DNA from: Ferruginibacter sp. | Lineage (GTDB): Bacteria > Bacteroidota > Bacteroidia > Chitinophagales > Chitinophagaceae | Assembly: GCA_019638525.1 (NCBI GenBank) | Contig: JAHBTO010000006.1 | Span: forward strand, 62,001 to 126,000 | Length of the DNA: 64,000 nt | Direction of reading: 5' to 3' | Shown: positions 8,917-17,756 of the stretch, one piece after another | Numbering within the stretch: the stretch's first letter is position 1 | Layout of the letters: the number at the start of each line of letters is the position of its first letter | Translations under genes and position numbers: made by a program | Notes under the pieces: generated by a model | Seen by the model: the letters and a program-made list of their open reading frames with translations, nothing else | What the model was told of the DNA's origin: nothing | Databases searched by the model: none

Positions 8917-10854
8917 TTATACATTAACTTCTATCAACACCGACGTCCCCTTTCCCTCCCCGGTTTGCACATCAATTTTACCCTTTAGAAAATCTACCCG
9001 GTTTTGAATATTGCTCCAGCCGATTCCGGAGGCATGCTTTAACTCGGCAGGGTCAAATCCCTTACCATCGTCTTCTACGGTTAGCGTTAATAATTTATCA
9101 GCTTCGGTAACATGCGCCTGCACCAATACATTTTTAGCAGCAGCATGTTTAATACTGTTGTTGACCAGCTCCTGCACAATACGATAAACCGTTACCGCAG
9201 TGGTTTGTTCAATATGGGCATTGGCCAAATCAATGGAATGATAACTGGTATGGATAACGCCGCTATTATTAATTTCATTGCAGTACTCTTTCAAAGCAGT
9301 GTCCAGGCCATACTTCACCAGTACTTCGGGCATCATATTATGGGCCACCCGCCGCATTTCTTTAATAGAACTGTCCAGCATATCCATGCTGCGTTCAAAA
9401 GCCTGAGCATTATCAGGCGTCATAATTAAGTTTCCTTTCATATTGCTTAATGAATATTTAATGCCACTGAGCATGCCGCCCAATCCATCGTGCAGGTCTT
9501 TGGCCAGGCGGGTACGTTCCTGCTCTTCTCCTTTGAGCACAGCTTCGGTAGCGGTGAGTTGTTTTTCTTTTTCTAATTCGTCTATCTTAGTTTGCTGCAG
9601 GCGTTGTTTATTTTTATAATTGCGATAGCCCAACAGCGAAATCAAAAGAATGGCAAGGGCGCTACCGGCAAAAACATAGTTAAGCATATTTTTTTGGCGG
9701 AGTTGCACTTTTTGTAATTGTATTTGCGTTTCCTTCTTTTGGGTTTCAAACTTTTTTTCAATCATCAAAGTTTTATTCTGCATTTCTTCACCGGTCAATT
9801 GATTCTCTATAACCTGTAAACTATCTAATAGTTTTTCTGCACCAACAATATCCTGCATAGCAAACAAAATATTTGCCATCATTTTCATGCCATTTACTTT
9901 TTCAATTTTCAAATCCATGCTGTCGGCAATTCTTAATGATTCAGAAATATATGTTTTTGATTGTGCAAAATCTTTTTTTAACAGGTATAGAAATGCCATA
10001 CCTCTTCCTGCAATCACTTCTCCTTCCTTATCGCCTATTGCTTTACTAAGTGCCAGTGATTTTTCATAAAAAGGTTGCATACCATCTGCATCATAACGAT
10101 GAAAATAAATATCACCTAAGCCCAGCATACAGGTAAGTTCAAGTCTTTTAAATCCGGTTTTCTTACCTATGGCCAGTGCCTCGCTATAATACTTCATTGA
10201 TGAATCTTCATTACCGAGAGATTGATAATTATTTGCAAGATTCACCAGCGCCTGGCCAAGCTCCATTTCCTTATCCTGTCTTCTAAAATAAAGTACAGCT
10301 TCCTTTCCATAAGATACAGCCTTTGAAAATTGGTTCAGCTTCCAATAAACATTCTGCATCAGGTCGTTCATCCGGGCAACAAAGTATTCATCCGGCATTT
10401 TTTCAAAATAACTTTTAGCTTCTTCGTAATAATAGGCAGCGCTATCATATTGGCCTAAATAATTAAAACAGTTGCCGGTATTGGCTGTAGCTTTCGCTAT
10501 CAATAAATCATCATTTAATTCATGGCTAATTTGAATAGCTTGTTTGTTAAGAAGGATGGAACTGTCAAACGCTCCTTTCACATTCAGGATACCGGTATAG
10601 TTGGCAACAAATTTTACTACACCCCGTTTATAATTTAATTTTTGACTGAGATTCCTGGCTAGCAAATAATAATGTGCAGCAATATTGATATCATTCAATT
10701 CATATTCGTTTCCAATATTTATATACAGCAAAACTTTGTTCGTATCCTCCTTTGATGAAGACAACTGGTGTAGCAGACTGTCTTTTCTTGCCTGCTGGGC
10801 AAAAGAACAGGATGCAGCTAAGCCTACCAGTAATATGATTGAGAGTTTTTTCAT
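8917..10854 (-). CDS. TPR sensor histidine kinase (HisKA_3 / NarX-like)
   Basis: The product of about 645 residues has a signal peptide (MKKLSIILLVGLAASCSFAQ), a periplasmic array of tetratricopeptide repeats to about residue 360, a coiled coil, one transmembrane helix (YVFAGSALAILLISLLGY), a HisKA_3 phosphoacceptor (RLAKDLHDGLGGMLSG) and an HATPase domain (ELVNNSIKHA, VEDDGKGFD). The reading frame extends six codons upstream to ATG 10872. ATG 10854 is preferred because it starts directly at the signal peptide and lies downstream of a promoter-like element at 10882-10889. It pairs with the regulator at 8224-8838. What the TPR domain senses cannot be read from the sequence. Confidence 0.9.
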   Translation of the reverse strand: MKKLSIILLVGLAASCSFAQQARKDSLLHQLSSSKEDTNKVLLYINIGNEYELNDINIAAHYYLLARNLSQKLNYKRGVVKFVANYTGILNVKGAFDSSILLNKQAIQISHELNDDLLIAKATANTGNCFNYLGQYDSAAYYYEEAKSYFEKMPDEYFVARMNDLMQNVYWKLNQFSKAVSYGKEAVLYFRRQDKEMELGQALVNLANNYQSLGNEDSSMKYYSEALAIGKKTGFKRLELTCMLGLGDIYFHRYDADGMQPFYEKSLALSKAIGDKEGEVIAGRGMAFLYLLKKDFAQSKTYISESLRIADSMDLKIEKVNGMKMMANILFAMQDIVGAEKLLDSLQVIENQLTGEEMQNKTLMIEKKFETQKKETQIQLQKVQLRQKNMLNYVFAGSALAILLISLLGYRNYKNKQRLQQTKIDELEKEKQLTATEAVLKGEEQERTRLAKDLHDGLGGMLSGIKYSLSNMKGNLIMTPDNAQAFERSMDMLDSSIKEMRRVAHNMMPEVLVKYGLDTALKEYCNEINNSGVIHTSYHSIDLANAHIEQTTAVTVYRIVQELVNNSIKHAAAKNVLVQAHVTEADKLLTLTVEDDGKGFDPAELKHASGIGWSNIQNRVDFLKGKIDVQTGEGKGTSVLIEVNV

Positions 10855-10881
10855 TTCACCAAAATACTTCATTCGGAATTA

Positions 10882-10930
10882 CAAATAAAGAATGATTATG
10901 AAATAATTTGACTCATCTTTTTTAATGATT
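10882..10930 (-). promoter_or_regulatory. Operator-like inverted repeat and -7 box before the kinase gene
   Basis: On the minus strand the motif AATCAT-N8-ATGAGT (10930 to 10911) is followed after exactly 21 nt by TTTATTTG (10889 to 10882), one mismatch from TAnnTTTG. The right arm has one change from the symmetrical form. Spacing and core are identical to five + strand sites at 11031, 14021, 16528, 18860 and 20243. Transcription would start near 10875-10878, upstream of ATG 10854 and nearly on ATG 10872. It suggests autoregulation of the two-component system. Confidence 0.65.
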
Positions 10931-10946
10931 TTTTTGGGTTGGGAGC

Positions 10947-11023
10947 CACCATGACACGAAGGCACTAAGGTTCACTAAGGTTATCCTTTGTGCAACTTCG
11001 TGTCTTAGCGCCTTTGTGGCCAA
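10947..11023. repeat. Imperfect palindromic intergenic repeat, copy 1
   Basis: The segment has a left arm with CACGAAGGCACTAAGG and CACTAAGG and a right arm with CCTTTGTG, CTTCGTGTCTTAG and CCTTTGTGG, which are imperfect reverse complements. Related segments lie at 13939-14016 and 22491-22553. It resembles the CACTAAGG/CCTTTGTG-type palindromic repeats common between genes in environmental bacteria. No ORF is present in it. Confidence 0.7.
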
Positions 11024-11030
11024 AACAAAA

Positions 11031-11080
11031 AATCATCTTTTTTAATGATTGCCCATACATCACACTCCTTCTACTTTTAC
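11031..11080 (+). promoter_or_regulatory. Conserved operator plus -7-like box before the beta-helix gene
   Basis: A perfect inverted repeat AATCAT-CTTTTTTA-ATGATT (11031-11050) is followed after 21 nt by TACTTTTAC (11072-11080). The start codon of the next gene is at 11111. The -7-like box ends in TTTA rather than the consensus TTTG, as in the four other secreted-protein promoters, which fits an activator-dependent promoter with its operator centred near -45. Confidence 0.75.
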
Positions 11081-11110
11081 ATCTCATTAAATCAATAAAA
11101 CATCTCTGAC

Positions 11111-12178
11111 ATGAAAAAAGATTTTTCCTTACTGGCAATTGTTCTATTGCAATTAATATGCTTTAATGCCAGCGCCAAAATATGGCGGGTAAATAATAAT
11201 GCAGGCGCCAGTGCTGATTTCTCCGCTTTTGATGCAGCAGTATATAGTGCATTGGTAGTAAACGGCGATACACTTTATATTGAAGGCAGCGCTACCAGCT
11301 ATTATGATGCCAGCATCAGTAAGCAACTTACCATTATTGGCACCGGTTACTTCTTAGACCCTGCTGATGTAAACTATCCTGCCAACGTGGGATTGCAGTA
11401 TAATAAATACAGTTCTGTTATTCGCAGCATCAATCTGCTTACTGGTAGCAGTGGCTGCAAGTTTATAGGCATTGTTTTTTCCGGCGGTACAATCTACGGT
11501 GATAATGCATGGAATAATATCACTTTTGAGAAATGCGAAATAGCAGAAAGCTTTTATGTACCTAATGCAAGTAATAGCGGGCTTACCATTCGTAAATGTT
11601 TCGTACTAAGTACCCTAAACTGCTCCTCCGGGTCATTAACTGATTTCACTTGTGAGAATAATATTTTTACAGGTTTCTATGCGTCCCCTTATCTAGCTAA
11701 CCTAAGTGGATCAAATAATATTTTTCGCAATAATAGCTTTGCATCATCTGGTATAGGCACTGTAACTACCATTGCCAATTGCTATGTAGCTAATAATATT
11801 TTTGCTCAGAACAATAATACACCGGTAAATTTCACTAATTGTAATATCAAAAACAATTTGTTTCAGCAAAACCAAACGCTGCCGCCATCTGCGGTTAACA
11901 ACCTGATAAATGTAGATATGTCCACAGTATATGTAGGTGGCACTACCGGCAGTTTAGATTCACGCATGGTTTTAAAAGCAGGTTCTCCTGCCATTGCTGC
12001 CGGCGTTACAGTAGGTGCAGTGGTAACGCCTGATTGTGGCGCATTCGGCGCTACCGATCCTTACAAACTTTCAGGCATTCCGGCTATACCAACAATTTAC
12101 AGTTTAACGGCACCTACCAGCATTCCTTCGGGTACAAATTCTATGAACGTAACTTTTAGCACCAGGAACAATAACTAA
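11111..12178 (+). CDS. Secreted right-handed beta-helix-like protein
   Basis: The 355-residue product begins with a signal peptide (cleavage probably after NASA, residue 22). The body is rich in Asn, Ser, Thr and Gly with irregular repeats of the kind NNIF/NNSF/NNLF (for example ENNIFTGF, SNNIFRNN, ANNIFAQN, KNNLFQQN), spaced as in parallel beta-helix coils of the pectate-lyase fold. LKAGSPAIAAG near residue 292 is a phrase common at the end of such helices in Bacteroidota. No catalytic residues were identified. It has no T9SS sorting domain, unlike its downstream neighbour, with which it appears to form an operon (43-base gap). Expression is probably driven by the operator at 11031-11050. 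Confidence 0.75.
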   Translation: MKKDFSLLAIVLLQLICFNASAKIWRVNNNAGASADFSAFDAAVYSALVVNGDTLYIEGSATSYYDASISKQLTIIGTGYFLDPADVNYPANVGLQYNKYSSVIRSINLLTGSSGCKFIGIVFSGGTIYGDNAWNNITFEKCEIAESFYVPNASNSGLTIRKCFVLSTLNCSSGSLTDFTCENNIFTGFYASPYLANLSGSNNIFRNNSFASSGIGTVTTIANCYVANNIFAQNNNTPVNFTNCNIKNNLFQQNQTLPPSAVNNLINVDMSTVYVGGTTGSLDSRMVLKAGSPAIAAGVTVGAVVTPDCGAFGATDPYKLSGIPAIPTIYSLTAPTSIPSGTNSMNVTFSTRNNN

Positions 12179-12221
12179 TTCATCCATTCCTGAAAAAGAT
12201 CAGGAAGAAAATATAAAAAAG

Positions 12222-13799
12222 ATGAAAGCAATTTTCAGTATCATACTACTGCTTGGTTTTATTTGTGCCAAAGCGCAGGATCCCAACTATCCGCCTGCTC
12301 CTCCACCATTGGCAAATATTGTAGCAGCAGAATATTGGATAGATACCGACCCGGGAATTGGAAACGCTACCTCCATAACCGTTAGTTCAGGTACAGATAT
12401 TTCCAATGCATCAGCCTCTATCAACACTAACGGACTGAGCAATGGTATTCACCGGTATGGTTTGCGTACCAAAAGTGTAACTGGGAAATGGAGCCATACC
12501 ATCATCAGTGAAATTTTAATAGATCATAATCCGAATTATGTATCTGCCCCCCCTGCCATTACCAATATTGTAGCAGCCGAATATTGGATAGATACAGATC
12601 CCGGAATGGGAAATGCAACTGCAATCAGCGTATCTGCAGGTACTGATATTGCAAACATATTAGCTACACTTAATACAACCGGATTAAGTAATGGTATTCA
12701 TCGCTATGGCTTACGTACAAAAAGCATTGACGGTAAATGGAGCCTTACAAACATAAATAATTTTTTAGTTGATCATAACCCGGATTATGCAACAGCACCT
12801 GCAGCCATTACCGATATTGTGGCAGCAGAATATTTTATTGATACCGACCCCGGAATGGGGAACGGAACCTCCATTACCATAACACCCGGACAAAATATTT
12901 CCAATATTTATTTTTCGGCAAACACAACCGGGTTGAGCAATTCAACACATTATTTAGCGATAAGAACTAAGAACAGTGATGGCGTATGGAGTTTAAGTAA
13001 TGTTGTTCCCTTTTTGGTGAATACAGATTTTAGTTACCCACCTGCACCTGCTGCCCCGGGAAATATTACTTATGCAGAATATTTTTTTGATACCGATCCC
13101 GGATTTGGGAATGGAACAATTATCCCTGTTACACCCGGTGTGGATTTGAGCAATGTTTCATTCGTAGCAAATACTTCTGCTTTGAATGATGGAGTGCATA
13201 CATTATTTATCAGAAGTTTAGACGATTGGAGCCTGACCAACTATGTATCCTTTACAAAAGGAAATGTTGTAGCTATCAAACTTTTAAATTTTACTGCAGT
13301 TGCCAACGGATCTAAAGCTTTGATAAAATGGCAAACCGGTACTGAGGAAATCACTGATAAAATGGTGTTGCAAAGAAGTGATGATGGAATTCATTTTATT
13401 GACATTGCTTTTATGAACGCAAAAGGTACGCCCTCATCATACAACTATACTGATGAACATCCTTTAAATGGCAGAAATTATTATCGCCTTAAAATGATAG
13501 ATATAAGTAATGAGAATGCTTATTCAAGAATTGAAACTGTTTACATAACCGGTAATGATGGATTTAAAGTAACGGCTTTCCCCAACCCGGTTACAGATAA
13601 ATTACAAATTAATACTGATACAGATATTGCCCCATCGGCCTATATCAATATTTGCAATATGGAAGGAAAGGAAATGCTGCGGCAATCATTAACATCAAAA
13701 AGCCTGGAGATTAAAATGGCAGGGCTTAGTAATGGAGTATATTTACTAAGAGTTATTAATGGCCAACATCAACAAACTATTAAAATTGTAAAGCAATAA
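12222..13799 (+). CDS. Secreted four-repeat protein with T9SS type A sorting domain
   Basis: The 525-residue product has a signal peptide (to about residue 18), then four repeats of about 83 residues starting near residues 33, 116, 199 and 282. Each opens with AAEYWIDTDPGxGN or a variant, contains a GLSNGIHRYGLRTKS-like segment and a W near its end. A fibronectin-like stretch (AVANGSKALIKWQTGTEE) follows. The last 80 residues are a type A C-terminal sorting domain (VTAFPNPVTDKLQI, then GLSNGVYLLRVINGQHQQTI), so the protein should cross the outer membrane by the type IX system and stay on the surface or be released. Function of the repeats is not known to me. It appears co-transcribed with the beta-helix gene. 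Confidence 0.85.
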   Translation: MKAIFSIILLLGFICAKAQDPNYPPAPPPLANIVAAEYWIDTDPGIGNATSITVSSGTDISNASASINTNGLSNGIHRYGLRTKSVTGKWSHTIISEILIDHNPNYVSAPPAITNIVAAEYWIDTDPGMGNATAISVSAGTDIANILATLNTTGLSNGIHRYGLRTKSIDGKWSLTNINNFLVDHNPDYATAPAAITDIVAAEYFIDTDPGMGNGTSITITPGQNISNIYFSANTTGLSNSTHYLAIRTKNSDGVWSLSNVVPFLVNTDFSYPPAPAAPGNITYAEYFFDTDPGFGNGTIIPVTPGVDLSNVSFVANTSALNDGVHTLFIRSLDDWSLTNYVSFTKGNVVAIKLLNFTAVANGSKALIKWQTGTEEITDKMVLQRSDDGIHFIDIAFMNAKGTPSSYNYTDEHPLNGRNYYRLKMIDISNENAYSRIETVYITGNDGFKVTAFPNPVTDKLQINTDTDIAPSAYINICNMEGKEMLRQSLTSKSLEIKMAGLSNGVYLLRVINGQHQQTIKIVKQ

Positions 13800-13861
13800 T
13801 AGAGAAGAAGCTAATTAAACTGTTGTAGAAAGAAAATCAAGCAATTTTATTTCACAAAAAC

Positions 13862-13908
13862 AGGGCATGGAGATGCACACAGTTAAACCTTGTGTTGATT
13901 CGTGCCCT
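13862..13908. repeat. Stem-loop after the beta-helix/T9SS cargo operon
   Basis: AGGGCA (13862-13867) and TGCCCT (13903-13908) are exact reverse complements, and ACAC...GTGT segments inside can extend the pairing. The structure lies 60 bases after the stop codon. There is no clean T-run after it, so termination is only a possibility. Confidence 0.4.
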
Positions 13909-13938
13909 ATTAATTTTATGCATTAAAATTAAATTTTA

Positions 13939-14016
13939 CCATGAAGCCACAAGGGCTATATGGCTCACTAAAGTTTTCATTTGTGCTTCATTGTGTCTTA
14001 GCTCCTTTGTGGCCAA
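13939..14016. repeat. Imperfect palindromic intergenic repeat, copy 2
   Basis: This segment resembles 10947-11023: it keeps GGCTCACTAAAG on the left and TTTGTGCTTCATTGTGTCTTAG plus CCTTTGTGGCCAAAA on the right. As in copy 1, it ends a few bases before the conserved operator, so repeat and operator may have been copied together. Confidence 0.65.
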
Positions 14017-14020
14017 AAAA

Positions 14021-14070
14021 AATCATCTTTTTTAATGATACCTCCCTGCTGTCATTGCAATTACTTTTAC
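14021..14070 (+). promoter_or_regulatory. Conserved operator plus -7-like box before lipocalin-like gene 1
   Basis: AATCAT-CTTTTTTA-ATGATA (14021-14040; last base breaks symmetry) is followed after 21 nt by TACTTTTAC (14062-14070), and the start codon is at 14087. The stretch between operator and box (CCTCCCTGCTGTCAT) is the same as at the paralogous gene at 16594. Confidence 0.75.
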
Positions 14071-14086
14071 ACCACAAGTATTAATT

Positions 14087-15091
14087 ATGAGATCAATCAT
14101 TCTTTCAATTGTATTAACGATGTTTACAGCAAACCTCTTTGCCCAAAAAGAAAGCTTTGATGTACTGACCTACAAGCCCATTAAAAACTGGAAAAAAGAA
14201 AAGACGGATAAATCGGTATCCTTTTCTATTACCGATGATGCTAAAGGAACTTTCTGTATCATCAACCTGTATATTTCTATTGATGGAGATGCGGACAGCA
14301 AAACCAATTTTGATAATTCCTGGAACAAAATTGCAAAGGAGCAATTGGGAACCGGTGATGCCACAATGGAAGAAGTAACAACAGAAAACGGCTGGGAATT
14401 GCAAACCGGTTCTGCTTCCTTTAATAAAGGCGGACTAAGCGGCAATGCCATGCTGGTAACAGCTACCTCCCATACTAAAATGGTGAATATGCTGGTGCTG
14501 TTTAATTCTGAAACTTACAGTGCACAGTTGAATGAATTTATCAGCGCTTTTGAGTTGAAAAAAGTTTACGCTAAAGATAAAACCGCTTCTACTGCATCAA
14601 CCGGCAATAACAATGTATTAGTGGGAATATGGGCGGCTAATTTACTGGAAACCTCAGGCTATATGAATAATGTACCACAGTATTCAGGTGGATATTTTAG
14701 AAAAGAATATACTTTCAAAAATGACGGTACATATTTTTATTCATTTAAAAACTGGTCGGTTTACGCAAAGACTATTTTATATGGCTATGAAACCGGTACA
14801 TGGTCTATTAATGGTAATACACTAACCCTCGCACCCAAAGAAGGTAAGAAAGGCGAATGGAGCAAAAAGCGTAAAACCAGCGAATGGGGCAACCAGATAA
14901 AACTGCAACCTATGAAACTGGAAAAAATCAGCTACACATTTGAAACAAAATATTTTTCCGGCTCGCAGAGTAGCGCATTGTATTTAAACTGTGGTAAATC
15001 TACAGAAAGAGACGGCACTTACGCAGACAATGGTTTTAGCTATACATTAAAAGATAAGGCCATAATTGATTTTCCACCGGGTTTAAAATAA
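14087..15091 (+). CDS. Secreted lipocalin-like protein, copy 1
   Basis: The 334-residue product has a signal peptide ending LFAQ at residue 20, an N-terminal domain of about 140 residues of unknown type, a Ser/Thr/Asn linker and a C-terminal domain (about 175-334) with alternating beta-strand patterns such as GGYFRKEYTFKNDGTYFYSF and ETGTWSINGNTLTLAP, typical of lipocalin-like eight-strand barrels in Bacteroidota. The paralog at 16594-17598 matches it over the signal peptide and the C-terminal domain, including RKEYTFK.DGTYFY and the terminal DFPPG.K, but the N-terminal domain differs strongly. It is followed after 44 bases by a gene that also has a paralog downstream. A ligand cannot be predicted. 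Confidence 0.75.
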   Translation: MRSIILSIVLTMFTANLFAQKESFDVLTYKPIKNWKKEKTDKSVSFSITDDAKGTFCIINLYISIDGDADSKTNFDNSWNKIAKEQLGTGDATMEEVTTENGWELQTGSASFNKGGLSGNAMLVTATSHTKMVNMLVLFNSETYSAQLNEFISAFELKKVYAKDKTASTASTGNNNVLVGIWAANLLETSGYMNNVPQYSGGYFRKEYTFKNDGTYFYSFKNWSVYAKTILYGYETGTWSINGNTLTLAPKEGKKGEWSKKRKTSEWGNQIKLQPMKLEKISYTFETKYFSGSQSSALYLNCGKSTERDGTYADNGFSYTLKDKAIIDFPPGLK

Positions 15092-15135
15092 TTTTTACCG
15101 GTAATGCTGTTTATATTGAATACTCTTAAAAAAAT

Positions 15136-16377
15136 ATGAATAAAATTAAAAAAATGAGAATAGCAATCGCATTTTGCATCATCCTGTTCAACATTCAAAT
15201 GAGTATAGCGCAGCAAGTTGTGATAAAGAAAACTACCTGCACCGAAAAAAGCGTACAAATGTTGCCATCCTTGTACTACAACCATACCTACGATAATTAT
15301 AGCAAAAGCAAATCTCCCCGCATGCCGCTGCTTTTCAATATTGAAAAATTGGAACAAAACAGCCGCAAAAATTTTCAAGCAACCGGTTGTGTTCTGCGTG
15401 TATATACCCGGCCAGGACATTCGCCGTACGATATGGATGGCGTACAGCGGCAGTATTCTTCTTTTACCATAAAAGCAAATGAATACTATTGTTCAACTCC
15501 AAACTCCACAGTAGATGAAGGAGCTACTGCTGCAGAAATATCGGTTCACTTAAATAGTTCAGTTCCTGCGGCATTTGACAAAGTGGGCGACTTTTATGTA
15601 ACCGATAAATCTATACGATACAGGGTTTCCATTCAAATGATACGACCTACGAATGGTCCCAGCTATCCTGCTGCCAGGTATTCTAACATCTCTAACTATG
15701 TAAGTGAAAAATCAACTCTGCTAGGACTTGTTGATGAAAAGGAAATCAATCACGACGTTTTTTTAAAATATATAAATGGAGAAACGTATGTAGAAAAGCA
15801 TGGCGGTTACGACCCAAAAGAAAGTTACGGCTACAAAACAATTGAACGTAATTACAATATTGTAAAAAAAGGGGTCCCCATTTTGGTACCAGTTAGTCGT
15901 AAAGCGTTTTTAGAAGCCTTGCTGGAATATTACGAAATTGAAAAAGCAAACTTTGCTACTGAAGTTGCCGAAAAATTAAAGAACGAAAATGATAAAGACC
16001 GTATGAAAATTTTAGAGGCAGATAAGGCAGCTTATAACCAAATATACCAGTCTAAAAAAGCCCGTATAACCAATTTATTAAAAACTAAAAGTGCAGATTG
16101 GCTGAGTAGGCAGGTGGCCACAAATGAAAAGGCAAGGGAAAATGATAGTAAAAATGCTTCAAACGGATTGTTTGATTTCAAAGAGTTTGAAAGTGGAACA
16201 CTTTTATACCAGTATAATCCCGAATTTATAAAAGGCAAAGACGCATTTAAGCCTGTAAAAATTTCAGTAAAATATTTATATAGATATGGCAAAGAGCGGT
16301 ATCAATGGAGTGAAAATTTAATTAAAAATTTTGAAGCCAATTTTGATTTTGAAGCCTTGCGAAAAATGTTACAGTAG
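15136..16377 (+). CDS. Secreted protein of unknown function, copy 1 of a paralogous pair
   Basis: The 413-residue product starts with a signal peptide (MRIAIAFCIILFNIQMSIAQ if ATG 15154 is used; six residues longer from ATG 15136). It matches the protein at 18929-20230 in order: a NHT.. segment after the signal peptide, IEKLE..SRKNF..TGCV.RV, a central YVSEK/YISER block, KPGIP/KKGVP-LLIPVSRK, LEYYEIEKANF, a lysine-rich helical stretch with LQADKAAY-like sequence and the shared terminus LRKMLQ. It appears to form a two-gene unit with the lipocalin-like gene before it. I do not recognise the family; the cysteines in TC and TGCV suggest a disulfide-bonded periplasmic or secreted protein. Confidence 0.7.
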   Translation: MNKIKKMRIAIAFCIILFNIQMSIAQQVVIKKTTCTEKSVQMLPSLYYNHTYDNYSKSKSPRMPLLFNIEKLEQNSRKNFQATGCVLRVYTRPGHSPYDMDGVQRQYSSFTIKANEYYCSTPNSTVDEGATAAEISVHLNSSVPAAFDKVGDFYVTDKSIRYRVSIQMIRPTNGPSYPAARYSNISNYVSEKSTLLGLVDEKEINHDVFLKYINGETYVEKHGGYDPKESYGYKTIERNYNIVKKGVPILVPVSRKAFLEALLEYYEIEKANFATEVAEKLKNENDKDRMKILEADKAAYNQIYQSKKARITNLLKTKSADWLSRQVATNEKARENDSKNASNGLFDFKEFESGTLLYQYNPEFIKGKDAFKPVKISVKYLYRYGKERYQWSENLIKNFEANFDFEALRKMLQ

Positions 16378-16527
16378 AACATAGAAATACTAATATCCTG
16401 TTTAAATGATTGACCCAATTGGTAACTCAAACTGTTTACCATTCCTTTTTCCACCGGGGTTTAAGGTCAATTAAGCATTGTCACTGATACAGAGATAAAG
16501 CTTTTGAAAAACCTATCTATCATTAAA

Positions 16528-16577
16528 AATCATCTTTTTTAATGATACCTCCCTGCTGTCATAGCAGTTATTTTTAC
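16528..16577 (+). promoter_or_regulatory. Conserved operator plus -7-like box before lipocalin-like gene 2
   Basis: AATCAT-CTTTTTTA-ATGATA (16528-16547) is followed after 21 nt by TATTTTTAC (16569-16577); start codon 16594. The spacer is nearly identical to that at 14041-14061. Confidence 0.75.
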
Positions 16578-16593
16578 ATCATAAGTTTTAATT

Positions 16594-17598
16594 ATGAAAT
16601 CAATCATCCTTGCAATTGTATTAACGATGTTTACAGCAAACCTCTTTGCTCAAAAAGAAAAATTTGATATCGTTACCTACACTCCTCCTGCGGACTGGAA
16701 GATGCAGCAAGGTAATGGTAACATATCTTACTCCAGGATAGATGGTGCATCCTGGGCACAGATTGCTATCTATCAGCATCGCAACAGCGAAGGTGAAATT
16801 CAAACCGATTTTGATAAGGACTGGAATGAATTGGTAGCACAGGGAAAAACTATTTCAGATCCTGAAAAAACAGCACCCAAAACTTCTGACGGCTGGACTG
16901 TAATGAGCGGTTCCGCTATATGGCAATACAATGGCGCCAATGTGGCTTCCATGCTAACCGTATTTTCCAATAACCGGGTTTGCGTAGCTGTATTGTGCAA
17001 TTCAACGGCTATGCCCTATATGAAAATTTATCAATCTTTGATAGATAATATAGATTTAGATGCCAATGCAGTAAGTGAAACAAATAGTGAATCCGAAACA
17101 AATGCCAATGCAAATTCAAACCATACTTCCATTGTGGGGCTTTGGAAAATAAATTCTGCAGAAACCAGGGGTGTTGTGAATCACTTTATTCTTTATACCG
17201 GAGGATACATAAGAAAAGAATACACATTTAAAAGCGATGGCACTTATTTTTATTGCTTTAAAACCTGGTCGGTTCATATAGACAATATTTTATACGGTAA
17301 CGAAACCGGCACATGGACAGTAAATGGCGACAAACTTACATTGACACCAACAAAAGGAATGTCGGGGGAATGGAAGAAAACCAATAATACTCAAGAGTGG
17401 GGCAGCCTGGTTAAAAAAAATAACTGGAAATTAGAAAAAACTACCTACCAGTTCAATATTCATAACGATGAGGTAGCAACAATCCTACGGTTAGATAGTG
17501 GCGGAGCTACAGAAAGGGACGGTGCTTATACAAATAAATATTTCAGTTATGTATTAAGTGATATTAAGTATATAGACTTTCCTCCTGGTGTAAAATAA
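16594..17598 (+). CDS. Secreted lipocalin-like protein, copy 2
   Basis: The 334-residue paralog of the protein at 14087-15091 has the same length and an almost identical signal peptide (TMFTANLFAQK), a divergent N-terminal domain, an Asn/Glu/Ser-rich linker (SETNSESETNANANSN) and a conserved C-terminal lipocalin-like domain (IRKEYTFKSDGTYFYCFKTW, ETGTWTVNGDKLTLTP). Nucleotide similarity is high through the promoter and first 20 codons and then drops sharply, suggesting duplication followed by rapid change or exchange of the mature N-terminal domain. Unlike copy 1, it is not followed directly by its partner gene; the Bro-N gene lies between it and the partner paralog at 18929. Confidence 0.75.
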   Translation: MKSIILAIVLTMFTANLFAQKEKFDIVTYTPPADWKMQQGNGNISYSRIDGASWAQIAIYQHRNSEGEIQTDFDKDWNELVAQGKTISDPEKTAPKTSDGWTVMSGSAIWQYNGANVASMLTVFSNNRVCVAVLCNSTAMPYMKIYQSLIDNIDLDANAVSETNSESETNANANSNHTSIVGLWKINSAETRGVVNHFILYTGGYIRKEYTFKSDGTYFYCFKTWSVHIDNILYGNETGTWTVNGDKLTLTPTKGMSGEWKKTNNTQEWGSLVKKNNWKLEKTTYQFNIHNDEVATILRLDSGGATERDGAYTNKYFSYVLSDIKYIDFPPGVK

Positions 17599-17756
17599 CT
17601 GTTACTAATAATAGTATTAGCTATGCATTAAATAATAAGGCAATCATCAATTTTCAGAGGGGGTTAATGATAAAAAAATGACCCCGGGAAATTGAGGTAA
17701 GAAAATAGAATTCTGCAATAGATAGGGCAAGATAACGGATTAGTAAGAACTTGTTT

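Noticed and set aside
8740..8988. Plus-strand frame spanning the regulator/kinase junction
   Set aside because: It overlaps both minus-strand two-component genes and shows no domain.
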